Shown here: positions 20,666 through 30,391 of the stretch, one piece after another
How the letters are laid out: each line of letters begins with the position of its first letter
How positions within the stretch are numbered: position 1 is the first letter of the stretch
Assembly (NCBI GenBank): GCA_003152315.1
Contig: PLZV01000058.1
Location: 1-64,000, forward strand
Direction: 5' to 3'
DNA: 64,000 nucleotides
Source: Verrucomicrobiota bacterium
GTDB lineage: Bacteria > Verrucomicrobiota > Verrucomicrobiia > Palsa-1439
Translations under genes and position numbers: made by a program
The notes under the pieces: model-generated
The model's input: the letters and a program-made list of their open reading frames with translations, nothing else
The model's database searches: none
What the model was told of the DNA's origin: nothing

Positions 20666-21353
20666 ACGCGTGAGCAGGGGGACAACTTCCATTCCTCAAA
20701 GCGTGCCCGCAACTTGGCGACGGTCTGACTGTGAATTGCAGCCGAAGTCTTGGAGACGACCATCTTGGGGTGACCGGGTTTCAAGCCGCGCGCCTCCATG
20801 CCGGCTGCGATGCTAAGGGGGAAGGTGAGTCGGTCCATCGCTTTCCCCACTTCACGCATTCGCCTGCCAGCAAGGCCCGGTTGGTGGGTTGCCCCTGTCG
20901 GTATATGCGAAACTGTTCCAGAAGATATTCCGAGACGATATTCACCAATCCGCCGATGCAACTGGCCGCGCCGAGCGCGAGCGCTTCCGCCAGACGCGTG
21001 TCAATGCCCGAGAATACAAGGAAGTGTTTTTCTCGTCTGAGTCTAATCAGTCGCTGGTGATACGCGAACTCCGCGCCGCTGTGCTTGATGCTCGCCATCG
21101 GCGCGGCCAGTTCAAGGACGAGTTCGAGGATGGTCTTTCGTTCTTCGACCGTACATCGGACAAACTCGCCCGTGCTGCTCACCGCAAGGACGCCGTGAAT
21201 GCCACACGCACGCGGCCACGCGAGGTGTGCTTCGAGCGCGCGTTTCATCACTCGACCGCGGGCGTCCGCCAGAATCGTCAGTGCGACGAGAACGCCTTCG
21301 TGTGAAAACGATGTCTTCGTAGGTGGCCTCAAAGTGGAGTGATGCCGCGGCAT
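20662..21353 (-). pseudogene. Broken DapA-family (dihydrodipicolinate synthase-like) aldolase
   Basis: The first frame (from ATG 21353) reads a DapA-family N-terminus (GVLVALTILADARG, GIHGVLAVSSTGEFVR, then ELVLELAAP). It jumps straight to MASIKHSGAEF, which holds the Schiff-base lysine, so roughly 75-90 residues with the catalytic Tyr are missing. Near 20870 the reading frame shifts and homology continues in another frame (MREVGKAMDRLTFPL, AAGMEARGL, then TVAKLRARFEEW) to a stop that forms ATGA with the glycosidase start. It was probably the first gene of the minus-strand operon, perhaps a keto-deoxy sugar acid aldolase. It is not functional as read here. Confidence 0.8.
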
Positions 21354-21456
21354 GTTTTTTCTTGCCCTATGACAAATTGTACAGCCAGATCACCAATGAA
21401 ACACACTCTTCCCCCTACAAGCCTGATGAATATGAAGCTTGCGCGACGGCATAAAG

Positions 21457-21502
21457 TGGCGCTTCCGCCCCGATTCGAACAGGGAACTGCGGTTTAGGAA
21501 AC
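21457..21502 (-). other. 3' end of a tRNA-Arg(CCU): attachment-site remnant
   Basis: On the minus strand the sequence gives, in order, a 7-base anticodon loop with CCT, the anticodon 3' stem, a 4-base variable loop, a perfectly pairing T stem (CCCTG/CGGGG) around TTCGAAT, seven acceptor bases, a discriminator G and an encoded CCA. The 5' side of the anticodon stem matches only two of five pairs and no D-arm or acceptor 5' strand follows, so this is half a tRNA. Such anticodon-to-CCA pieces are the classic duplicated core left by tyrosine recombinases that integrate at tRNA genes. An integrase fragment lies 175 bases away. Confidence 0.75.
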
Positions 21503-21677
21503 ACGAAAAGCGTTTGCGTCCGCTGGGTCTATATTCCTCTGAATACATAGTTGCTTTCAATGACTTGTGCGAGGAGAATCTGATTGTCGAAACTGCGCCA
21601 AGATGTGTGGATCTGAGGCGAAATGTAGGAATTCATGGCGATTGAAATTCGGCTGGAAATACGGTCGGAACTCGACA

Positions 21678-21983
21678 TCAGTCTTGTACCAGCTTGATCG
21701 AAATCGGATCACCGGGGCAATCGACTACTATGTTCAACAAGTGCTGCAGTACCGGACTTCACCTATCGTGTCAGACGTGATCAAGCGAATGCTGGAGGAA
21801 CTGAAGACTGGAGGGCGACGCGAAGCAGCCATCCGCACGTTGCGCTGTTTCCTCGGTGAAGCCCTCACCCTTCAGTTCGGTGACCGACAATTGTCGACGG
21901 TTGCCCTGGATGAACTCAACGGCATCTGCTTGGTGCCCGATTTGAAACCCGCGCTGGTCCGTCAATCGATTGACAATCTCCAA
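21678..21983 (+). pseudogene. N-terminal fragment of a tyrosine recombinase
   Basis: The frame reads TGAIDYYVQQVLQ, then IVSDVIKRMLEELKTGGRRE, TLRCFLGEALTLQFGDRQLS and TVALDELNGI. This matches the core-binding (SAM-like) domain of verrucomicrobial integrases, pattern 'SV.EVV.EML..K...G.S......LR..L..FA..FG.R.L..IT..EL'. No start codon context is convincing. Homology ends where the IS5-like transposase sequence begins, so the gene was probably interrupted or deleted there. The frame stays open further by chance. The assignment is by pattern recognition only. Confidence 0.5.
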
Positions 21984-21984
21984 T

Positions 21985-22583
21985 CGGATGCGGCGTTGGG
22001 AGCGCAACTGCCAGAGCCACTCGATCAATGTGCCGGTGTACCCTCCGTTGGTGCAGATCACACGCAACCGACCAGAACAGTGGCTGAGGAACGACAACAG
22101 CAACCGCGCCCCAGCGCGGTTTGGCACCGCCGCCGGCGTGACCGCGACCGCCAAGACCAGCCCGCAGATATCGACCAGCAGATGCCGTTTGCCGCCCCGA
22201 ATCTTTTTACCCGCATCGAAACCGCGTTCTCCGGCTTGATCGGCCACCATGACCGATTGGCTGTCAATGATGCCGGCGGTCGGGTTGGTGTGCTTGCCAG
22301 CGGTGCTACGCACGACCATGACGAGGACATCATGAATGGGTTGCCAGATCCCTTGGCGACGCCACCGGCGAAAGTACCCGTAGACCGTGGGTCACGGGGC
22401 AAACTCGCGGGGCAACATCCGCCACGGACAACCGGCACAAACCGCATACAAAATGGCATCCACAATGAGACGCCGCTGGTAAACCGGTGGGCGGCCGAAC
22501 CCGCCGAAGGCGGGCACCAATTCCGCGATCAGGCACCACTGTTCATCGGTCAGACTGCTGGGATAGCTGAGGATGGATTGCAT
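21985..22583 (-). pseudogene. IS5-family transposase, nonsense-mutated and truncated
   Basis: From ATG 22583 the frame reads LTDEQWCLIAELVPAFGG, GRPPVYQRRLIVDAILYAV and PWRMLPREF. It then meets an in-frame TGA at 22392-22394 where the family has Trp, and continues in the same frame as TVYGYFRRWRRQGIW, IIDSQSV and KIRGGKRHLLVD. The second catalytic site, normally A-D-G-G-Y, reads TNGGY, so the Asp has become Asn. The C-terminal part with the catalytic Glu is gone after WQLRSQRRIRLEIV. Three independent lesions make it inactive. Confidence 0.85.
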
Positions 22584-22625
22584 CCCAAGCCAAAATCAAA
22601 TTCTGGGACTATCCGGAAGGAAACA
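21985..22625 (-). mobile_element. Dead, truncated IS5-family insertion sequence
   Basis: A transposase reading frame of IS5 type (see next entry) occupies the minus strand from 22583. Its C-terminal third is missing, and beyond about 21985 the sequence becomes an integrase fragment. I could not find a clear pair of terminal inverted repeats; the sequence near 22606-22625 may be the surviving right end. The left end appears deleted. Limits given are approximate. Confidence 0.65.
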
Positions 22626-22697
22626 CCACCACCCGCCCCACTTTCGACACGCGCTCCTGGATGGGCAGCGCGTTTTATGATTGACATCGCTCATTAA

Positions 22698-23516
22698 ATG
22701 GAACACACTGTTTGTACTCTGAAAGTTCCTCTGCACATCGTGAAGGCTCGCCGCGAGCAGTTGGCCGAACTGCTGCAACGCAACCGATTCTTATCGTTAG
22801 CCGAGTTGTGCAAACAGCTTGACGTCTCAGTGGCAACGGCACGGCGCGATTTGGCGGTATTGGAGCGGGACAACGTCATCACTCGCACTTGGGGTGGCGC
22901 GTTAGTGGACTACAACCAGCGGTTCCCATCCTTTCGGGAACGACAGTTCAAGGCGCATACCGCCAAACGCCAGATCGCGTTGGCGGCACTGCGGTTGATC
23001 AAGCCGGGGATGGTTTGCTTCTTCGACAGCGGCAGCACGGTGTACGCAATTGCTGAAGCGCTAACGGTCAAGCCGGTTGCCGGATTGAGGGTCGTTACAA
23101 ACAACCTTCCCGTCGCCGACATGCTGTCTGACCTGAAAGAGCTGCATGTGGAAGTTATTGCTGGTCAGTATCTGGCGCGGCAATCGATCCTTATGGGCGA
23201 ACAGGCGCGGCGTAGCTTACGGTTGTGGAACTTCGACCTCGCGTTTCTCAGCGCGGAGGGCATGACGCAGGCAGGGTTGTGGAACTCACAAGCGGACGTG
23301 GTCAAATTCCAACGCGCAATCGTGGAACGCATCCTGCGTGCGTACTTCTGTCTGGACGCCAGCAAGCTAGAGCATGAGGCTGCGGAGTTTCTACTGCCGT
23401 GGACAGCGATACCCGGCTTGATCACGAATGCGACCCCGGAAAGATTGAAGGCAGCAGGCATCCATTTGTCGCGTAAACAAATCATCCATGCCCGATCGAT
23501 GGGAACGTCGGCATGA
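22698..23516 (+). CDS. DeoR-family transcriptional regulator
   Basis: The 272-residue protein has a DeoR winged helix at about 15-75 (RREQLAELLQRNRFLSLAEL, VSVATARRDLAVLE, TRTWGGAL). A sugar-phosphate-sensing domain follows, with FFDSGSTVYAIAEAL, VVTNNLPVADML and CLDASK. Such repressors usually control adjacent sugar operons and release DNA when they bind a phosphorylated sugar. It lies 58 bases upstream of the rhamnose operon on the same strand and may control it, with rhamnulose-1-phosphate a natural candidate effector. The ATG lies just after the mobile-element debris, so its original promoter may have been replaced. Confidence 0.9.
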   Translation: MEHTVCTLKVPLHIVKARREQLAELLQRNRFLSLAELCKQLDVSVATARRDLAVLERDNVITRTWGGALVDYNQRFPSFRERQFKAHTAKRQIALAALRLIKPGMVCFFDSGSTVYAIAEALTVKPVAGLRVVTNNLPVADMLSDLKELHVEVIAGQYLARQSILMGEQARRSLRLWNFDLAFLSAEGMTQAGLWNSQADVVKFQRAIVERILRAYFCLDASKLEHEAAEFLLPWTAIPGLITNATPERLKAAGIHLSRKQIIHARSMGTSA

Positions 23517-23574
23517 AAACTCCCTGCCTGATCGCCGAAACCAAGATCAGAGAACTCGAAACCGCTTTTCCCCG

Positions 23575-24420
23575 ATGAATCTGCAAGCATCCAACCCACT
23601 ACTGGACGTGATCACCGAACTCTCGCACGAGTTCGGCACCGCCGAGTACGTCAAGGGCGGAGGCGGCAACACCTCGGCCAAGACAACGGACACACTTTGG
23701 GTCAAGCCATCCGGCACAACCCTGGCCGGGCTTACGCCAGAATCATTCGTGGCGATGGATCGCAAGAAGCTCGCACAACTTTTCGAGATTGAACCGCCGT
23801 CGGATTCAAGCGCGCGCGAAGCGCTCGTCAAAGACATGATGGCCGACGCCGTCAAACCCGGTAGCACAGGGCGGCCGTCCGTCGAAGCGCCCTTGCACGA
23901 CATCATGCCCGGCACGTTTGTCGTGCACACCCACTGCACGATCGTCAACGGCATGACGTGCGCTCGTCACGGTGCGGCGGCTTGCGCGCGGCTGTTCCCG
24001 GACGCGCTCTGGGTTCCGTACGTTGATCCCGGTTTCACGCTCTGCATGGAAGTCCGTCGCCGGCTTCGCGGGCAGCGGTTGGTCATCCTCGAAAACCACG
24101 GTATCTTCGTTGCCGGCGAGTCCGCCAACGAAGTGCGCGCGACGTACCATCGTGTGATTGACGCGTTGCGCGCCGAATATGCAAAAGCCGGTATCGCCAC
24201 AGAATTGAAGATTGTTTCGCCGGCCGCACCCGAGCCGGTCACACCGGATCACATTGTCTACAGCAAGAAACCGAAACTGGGCCCGGCAATGGCCGCCGAC
24301 GCCGCGCTGATCCGGCAACTTGCAAATGCATTTGGCGGAGTCCGACTCCTTGATGACCGTGCCCGCCACTTTATCGAAACCTGGGAGGTCGAAGCCTACC
24401 GGCAAACGCGAATTTTATGA
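23575..24420 (+). CDS. Class II aldolase, probable rhamnulose-1-phosphate aldolase
   Basis: The 281-residue protein has the class II aldolase hallmarks. These are GGGGNTSAKT and WVKPSGTTLAGLT for phosphate binding, Glu104 in PSVEAPLH as catalytic acid/base, and His118, His120 (VVHTHC) and His175 (ILENHGIF) as zinc ligands. Directly ahead of rhamnose isomerase and kinase it most likely cleaves L-rhamnulose-1-phosphate to DHAP and L-lactaldehyde; substrate is inferred from context. ATG 23575 begins the conserved protein. Its stop overlaps rhaA as ATGA. It may cover for the aldolase half lost from the chimera at 36022-37725. Confidence 0.87.
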   Translation: MNLQASNPLLDVITELSHEFGTAEYVKGGGGNTSAKTTDTLWVKPSGTTLAGLTPESFVAMDRKKLAQLFEIEPPSDSSAREALVKDMMADAVKPGSTGRPSVEAPLHDIMPGTFVVHTHCTIVNGMTCARHGAAACARLFPDALWVPYVDPGFTLCMEVRRRLRGQRLVILENHGIFVAGESANEVRATYHRVIDALRAEYAKAGIATELKIVSPAAPEPVTPDHIVYSKKPKLGPAMAADAALIRQLANAFGGVRLLDDRARHFIETWEVEAYRQTRIL

Positions 24421-25652
24421 GCACCGCTAAACAACAATACGCTGCACTCGGCATCAACACCGACCGCGCTATCCGCCAAGCGCTGGGGACTTCCATCTCG
24501 ATGCATTGCTGGCAGGCCGATGATGTCGGCGGCTTCGAGGTGAAAGAAGCCGGGCTGGCCGGCGGCGGCATCATGGCCACCGGCAACTATCCCGGCCGCG
24601 CCCGCACGCCGGATGAAGCCCGGCAAGACTACGAGCAAGTGCTGAAACTTGTCCCCGGCACGTTACGGCTCAACCTCCACGCCTGTTACGCCGAGACCGC
24701 CGGCAAGATCGTGGACCGCGACGCGCTCGAACCCCGACACTTCGCGAACTGGATGGCGTGGGGAAAACAACAACGCGTCCATCTCGATTTTAACCCGACG
24801 TTCTTCGCCCACCCGAAGGCCAACGATGGCTTCACACTGTCGCACACCGACAGAGCGATCCGGCAATTCTGGATTCAGCACGGCATTGCCTGCCGGTACA
24901 TCGCCGAAGCGATGGCCAGGAAGCAAGGCGGCCCGTGCGTCGTCAATTATTGGATACCGGACGGCTGCAAAGATTATCCCGCTGACCGGTGGACGCATCG
25001 GGCACTGCTCACCGAATCACTCGACGCGATCTTGCGGAAACAGTCAAGGCTTTGCGTGGACTACGTCGAAAGCAAATTATTCGGCCTCGGCAGCGAAGAA
25101 TATGTCGTCGGCTCGGCGGAATACTACAGCAGCTACGCGCTCAGCCGCGGAATCGGCTACTGTCTCGACATGGGGCATTGGCATCCAACCGAGGAAATCT
25201 ACGACAAGATTTCTGCGTACCTCCAATTCCACAAGAAACTGCTCCTGCACGTCAGCCGTCCGGTCCGTTGGGACAGCGACCATGTCGTCCTCTTCAACGA
25301 CGCCCTGCGAAACATCTTCCTCGAAATCCAGCGCGGCCACGCGTGGGACCGGGTGGCGCTGGCCACCGACTACTTCGACGCCAGCATCAACCGAATCGCG
25401 GCCTATGTCATCGGCCTGCGCGCCACGCGCAAAGCAATCCTTTACGCGCTGCTCGACCCAACGGTGAAGTTGAAGAAACTCGAAGCCGCCGGCGACAACG
25501 CTGGCCGCCTCGCATTGATGGACGAAATGAAAACGATGCCCTTCGGCGCGGTGTGGGACGAACTTTGCCGGCAAGCCGATAAACCACCGGATCGTGCGTG
25601 GATGGACGAAGTGCGCCAGTACGAAACGCGAATCCTTTCGCGGAGAACGTGA
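24417..25652 (+). CDS. rhaA: L-rhamnose isomerase
   Basis: The 411-residue protein matches recalled E. coli RhaA over its length: SMHCWQADDVGGFE, ATGNYPG, LNLHACYAE, LDFNPTFFAHP, DGFTLSHTD, VESKLFGLGSE, CLDMGHWHPTE, HVSRPVRWDSDHVV, YFDASINRIAA and LEAAGDNAGRLAL. It converts L-rhamnose to L-rhamnulose with Mn2+. The start overlaps the aldolase stop by four bases. It is the second gene of the operon, and rhaB begins three bases after it. Confidence 0.97.
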   Translation: MSTAKQQYAALGINTDRAIRQALGTSISMHCWQADDVGGFEVKEAGLAGGGIMATGNYPGRARTPDEARQDYEQVLKLVPGTLRLNLHACYAETAGKIVDRDALEPRHFANWMAWGKQQRVHLDFNPTFFAHPKANDGFTLSHTDRAIRQFWIQHGIACRYIAEAMARKQGGPCVVNYWIPDGCKDYPADRWTHRALLTESLDAILRKQSRLCVDYVESKLFGLGSEEYVVGSAEYYSSYALSRGIGYCLDMGHWHPTEEIYDKISAYLQFHKKLLLHVSRPVRWDSDHVVLFNDALRNIFLEIQRGHAWDRVALATDYFDASINRIAAYVIGLRATRKAILYALLDPTVKLKKLEAAGDNAGRLALMDEMKTMPFGAVWDELCRQADKPPDRAWMDEVRQYETRILSRRT

Positions 25653-25655
25653 GCG

Positions 25656-27115
<1,460 letters not shown>

Positions 27116-27119
<4 letters not shown>

Positions 27120-28201
27120 AGCTCAATCTCGACAGTTTTGATTCCGCCGAGCGCCGGCAAGCGTTGCTGGAAATCTGTGCCACGACGAAATGGCCCGAGC
27201 CGGGCACGGACGTCAACCTGCACAGCCATACGTTTTTCAGCTACAACGCCTACGGCTACTCGCCGACGCATTTCGCCGCGCTCGCCCGGCAACGCGGTCT
27301 CGCCGCCGCCGGTATCGTGGACTTCGATGTGCTCGACGGGTTGGAGGAATTCTACGAAGCCGGTGATTTGCTCGGGCTAAAAACCGTTGTGAGCCTCGAA
27401 TCACGCGTGTTCGTCCCGGAGTTTGCGGATCGCGTCATCAACTCGCCCGGCGAGCCCGGCATTGCCTACCACATGGGCGTCGGATTTCCGCGTGCGATTC
27501 AGCATCCGCTCTTGAAGCAAATGCGCCAGACGGCCGAACAACGCAACCGTGACCTTGTCGCTCGCGTCAACACCTTCACCGCGCCGGTCACACTCGACTA
27601 CGACCGGGACGTGTTGCCGCTCACGCCGAACGGCAACGCCACCGAACGCCACATTTGCGAAGCCTACTCGAAGAAGGGCGACAAAGGTTTTTGGAAATCA
27701 AAGCTCGGCGATTGTCCCGACGACCCCGCCAAATTGCAGGCACTCATCCGCGCCAGGACGATGAAGAAGGGCGGCATCGGCTACGTGCAGCCCGGCAAGG
27801 GATCTTTTCCGTTGATGGCCGACATGAACGAGTTCGTGCTCGAAGCCGGGGCGATCCCGACATTGACGTGGCTCGACGGCACGAGCGAGGGCGAGCAGGC
27901 CATCGAGGAATTGTTCGCGGTCGCGATCAAGTCCGGCGCCGCCGCCATCAACATCATCCCCGACCGCAACTACACGGCCGGTGTCAAAGACCAAAAGTTG
28001 AAGAACCTCTACGAGGTCGTGGCGCTGGCGGAGAGGCATAACTTCCCGGTTATCGTCGGCACGGAAATGAACGCGCCCGGCAACAAGTTCGTGGATGACT
28101 TTCAGTCGGCGGAGTTGAAGCCGCTCGCGCCGGTCTTCCTCACGGGCGCGCAGATTGTCCACGAACACGTCCAACGCGGCCGGCAAGCAGGGATTTCATG
28201 A
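27116..28201 (+). CDS. PHP-domain-like protein of unknown substrate
   Basis: The 361-residue protein begins the conserved part with NLHSHTFFSYNAYGYSP, the HxH metal motif of PHP phosphoesterase-like domains, followed by GLAAAGIVDFDVLDGLEEF. Near the end, IPDRNYTAG and FPVIVGTEMNAPGNK fit the later metal-binding strands. PHP enzymes hydrolyse phosphate esters, but no histidinol-phosphatase signature is evident. It is joined by ATGA overlaps to both rhaB and the next dehydrogenase, so it belongs to the rhamnose pathway in this organism. A sugar-phosphate phosphatase role is a guess. Confidence 0.75.
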
Positions 28202-29631
28202 ACACCATCCCGCAAACGCAACACGCTGTGCAATTGATTGGCCCAGACCAACTGAAGATCAACGAACAAAAACAAGTCTTCCAACCCGGCCCGCACCAGG
28301 TCCTGTGCCGGGTCGAAGCCTGCGGCCTGTGCTTCTCCGACCTCAAACTGCTCAAACAATTCTCCGGCCACGCCCGCAAATCCGAAGTCAAAGCCGGTAT
28401 CGACCAGAAGGCTCTTCTTGAAATGCCACACTACGTTCCCGGCGACAAGCCGGTCGTGCCCGGCCACGAGGCCGTGGTGCGTATCGTCAAAGTCGGCCCG
28501 CAAGTCACACGTTTCAAAGTTGGGGAACGTTACCTCGTGCAAACAGACTACCGCTGGCTGCCGACCACCAGTTCCAACGCGGCGTTTGGCTACAACTTTG
28601 AAGGCGCACTGCAAGAGTACACGCTCCTCGACGAACGCGTCATCACCGCGCCGGATGGCGAGTCGATGCTGATTCCCGTGCCTGATGACTTATCAGCCTC
28701 GGCCATCGCGTTGTGTGAACCGTGGGCCTGCGTCGAGGATGCCTACGTCGAGAAACAGCGCCGCACGCTGCGGGACGGTGATGTGGTTTATCACGGCAGC
28801 GATCCGGCCGAAGTCGAAAGATTGTTCGCGAACGTTCCGACCAACGGCCTGATGGTGATTTGCCAATGCGGTAGCAGATTTGGCCGGCCCGTCGTCGTTC
28901 CGGTCGGCCGCACGCATTACGGCGGTATCCGCATCGTCGGCACGACCGGCGACAAGGTCGAAGACGCGTTGGCGAGCATACCGACCACGGCGGAGATTCG
29001 TCCGAACGACAGGATCAACATCGTCGGCGCAGCCGGACCGATGGGCACGATGCACGTCATCCGCGATCTGTGCCAGGGAGTGCCCGGCGTGACCGTCTTT
29101 GCCGGTGACCTGAACGAGAAGCGCCTCGCATCCCTGCGCGAGCTGGCCCAACCGCTCGCCGCCAGGAACAAGCTGACGCTACGCATCTACAATCCGTCGA
29201 AGGACAGGCTCGTCGAGAAGTTCAACTATATCGTGCTGATGGCACCGGTCCCGGCGCTTGTCGCGCAGGCGGTGAAAGACGCTGCGGCGAACGCGATCAT
29301 CAACATCTTCGCCGGCATCCCCGCTGACAAGACTGCCGAAGTTGACCTCGACGCTTACATCGAGAAGCAGTGCTACTTTATCGGCACGAGCGGCTCGACG
29401 CTCGACGACATGAAAGCCGTGCTCGGGAAGGTCAAGACGCGCACGCTCGACACGAATCTCTCCGTCGCGGCGGTGGCCGGCCTCGACGGAGCGATTGACG
29501 GCATCCGGGCCATTGAGAACAACACCATGCCCGGCAAGATCATCGTCTATCCGTCCGTCAAGGGATTGAAACTCACGCCAGTCCAAGAGTGGAATGCTGA
29601 AACCGAACAAGCCCTTCTGAGGAAAACATGA
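28198..29631 (+). CDS. Zinc-type dehydrogenase resembling sorbose-1-phosphate reductase (SorE-like)
   Basis: The 477-residue MDR protein has CGLCFSDLK (catalytic zinc Cys), VVPGHEAV, LVQTDYR, GYNFEGALQEY, a Rossmann motif GAAGPMG and the C-terminal block YFIGTSGSTLDDMKAVLGKV. The latter block and overall length resemble SorE-type enzymes, longer than ordinary alcohol dehydrogenases. An extra segment of about 80 residues (roughly 190-270) lies before the Rossmann motif. It is coupled by ATGA to the genes on both sides and followed by an SrlD-like partner. I infer a sugar-phosphate or lactaldehyde oxidoreductase; the exact reaction is unknown. Confidence 0.75.
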   Translation: MNTIPQTQHAVQLIGPDQLKINEQKQVFQPGPHQVLCRVEACGLCFSDLKLLKQFSGHARKSEVKAGIDQKALLEMPHYVPGDKPVVPGHEAVVRIVKVGPQVTRFKVGERYLVQTDYRWLPTTSSNAAFGYNFEGALQEYTLLDERVITAPDGESMLIPVPDDLSASAIALCEPWACVEDAYVEKQRRTLRDGDVVYHGSDPAEVERLFANVPTNGLMVICQCGSRFGRPVVVPVGRTHYGGIRIVGTTGDKVEDALASIPTTAEIRPNDRINIVGAAGPMGTMHVIRDLCQGVPGVTVFAGDLNEKRLASLRELAQPLAARNKLTLRIYNPSKDRLVEKFNYIVLMAPVPALVAQAVKDAAANAIINIFAGIPADKTAEVDLDAYIEKQCYFIGTSGSTLDDMKAVLGKVKTRTLDTNLSVAAVAGLDGAIDGIRAIENNTMPGKIIVYPSVKGLKLTPVQEWNAETEQALLRKT

Positions 29632-30380
29632 CACTCAAAGACAAAATCGCCATTGTTACCGGTGCTGCGCAGGGTCTCGGCGCGGCGATCTGTCAACGGC
29701 TCGCCGCGGAAGGCGCACGGATTATTGCTGCCGACATCAAGGGCACGGACACAAAAGTGGACGTGACCAACGAAGCCGACGTGAAAGCGCTCTTCGATAA
29801 AGCGGTCACCGACTTCGGGCACCTGGACATTGTCGTTGCCAACGCCGGTATCCTCATCGCTGAACCAATCGCCGAGGCCGACGCTGAAAAATGGCGCGCG
29901 GTGATGAATGTGAATCTGTTCGGCGGTTTTCTCACGATGAAACACGCCTGCCGGGTGATGAAATCGCAGCGTAGCGGTTCGATCATCCAGATCAACTCCA
30001 AGTCCGGCAAGAAAGGTAGCGCGGCCAATTCCGCCTACGCCGCCACGAAGTTTGGCGGCATCGGCCTTGTGCAGAGCGTCGCCCTGGAAATGGCGTCGTT
30101 CGGCCTCCGCTGCAACGCCATCTGCCCCGGCAACCTGCTCGACTCGCCGCTTTGGACAGACCCCGACAAAGGATTGTTCGTGCAGTATTTGAAGGCCGGC
30201 AAAGTCCCCGGCGCGAAATCGATCCAGGATGTCCGGCAACATTACGTCGACCAGGTCCCGATGAAGAAGGGCTGCCGCTACGACGACGTGTGCAACGCCG
30301 TCGTCTTCCTGGCCAGCGACGCCTCCAGCTACATCACCGGCATTGCCCTCAGTGTCACCGGCGGCCAGGAGATGAATTGA
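29628..30380 (+). CDS. Short-chain dehydrogenase, sorbitol-6-phosphate dehydrogenase-like (SrlD type)
   Basis: The 250-residue SDR has TGAAQGLG for NAD binding, NAG at residue ~73, the catalytic Ser and YAATK. Its C-terminal half closely follows SrlD: NAICPGNLLDSPLW, HYVDQVPMKKGCRYDDV and SYITGIALSVTGGQ. SrlD oxidises sorbitol-6-phosphate to fructose-6-phosphate. In this rhamnose operon, beside a SorE-like enzyme, the true substrate may be another ketose or polyol phosphate. The start overlaps the previous stop by ATGA; 11 bases separate it from the E1 gene. Confidence 0.82.
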   Translation: MTLKDKIAIVTGAAQGLGAAICQRLAAEGARIIAADIKGTDTKVDVTNEADVKALFDKAVTDFGHLDIVVANAGILIAEPIAEADAEKWRAVMNVNLFGGFLTMKHACRVMKSQRSGSIIQINSKSGKKGSAANSAYAATKFGGIGLVQSVALEMASFGLRCNAICPGNLLDSPLWTDPDKGLFVQYLKAGKVPGAKSIQDVRQHYVDQVPMKKGCRYDDVCNAVVFLASDASSYITGIALSVTGGQEMN

Positions 30381-30391
30381 TAAGGAACAGA

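Noticed and set aside
22681-22686. TTGACA just upstream of the DeoR gene as a promoter -35 box
   Set aside because: It lies only 11 bases before the ATG, so a matching -10 would fall inside the coding region.
21984-22697. Continuation of the integrase-fragment frame through the IS5 region on the plus strand
   Set aside because: Beyond about 21983 it is the complement of transposase sequence and shows no recombinase motifs.
30152-30391. Eighty additional codons before the E1 start
   Set aside because: They lie inside the SDR gene in another frame, and a good ribosome binding site precedes ATG 30392.
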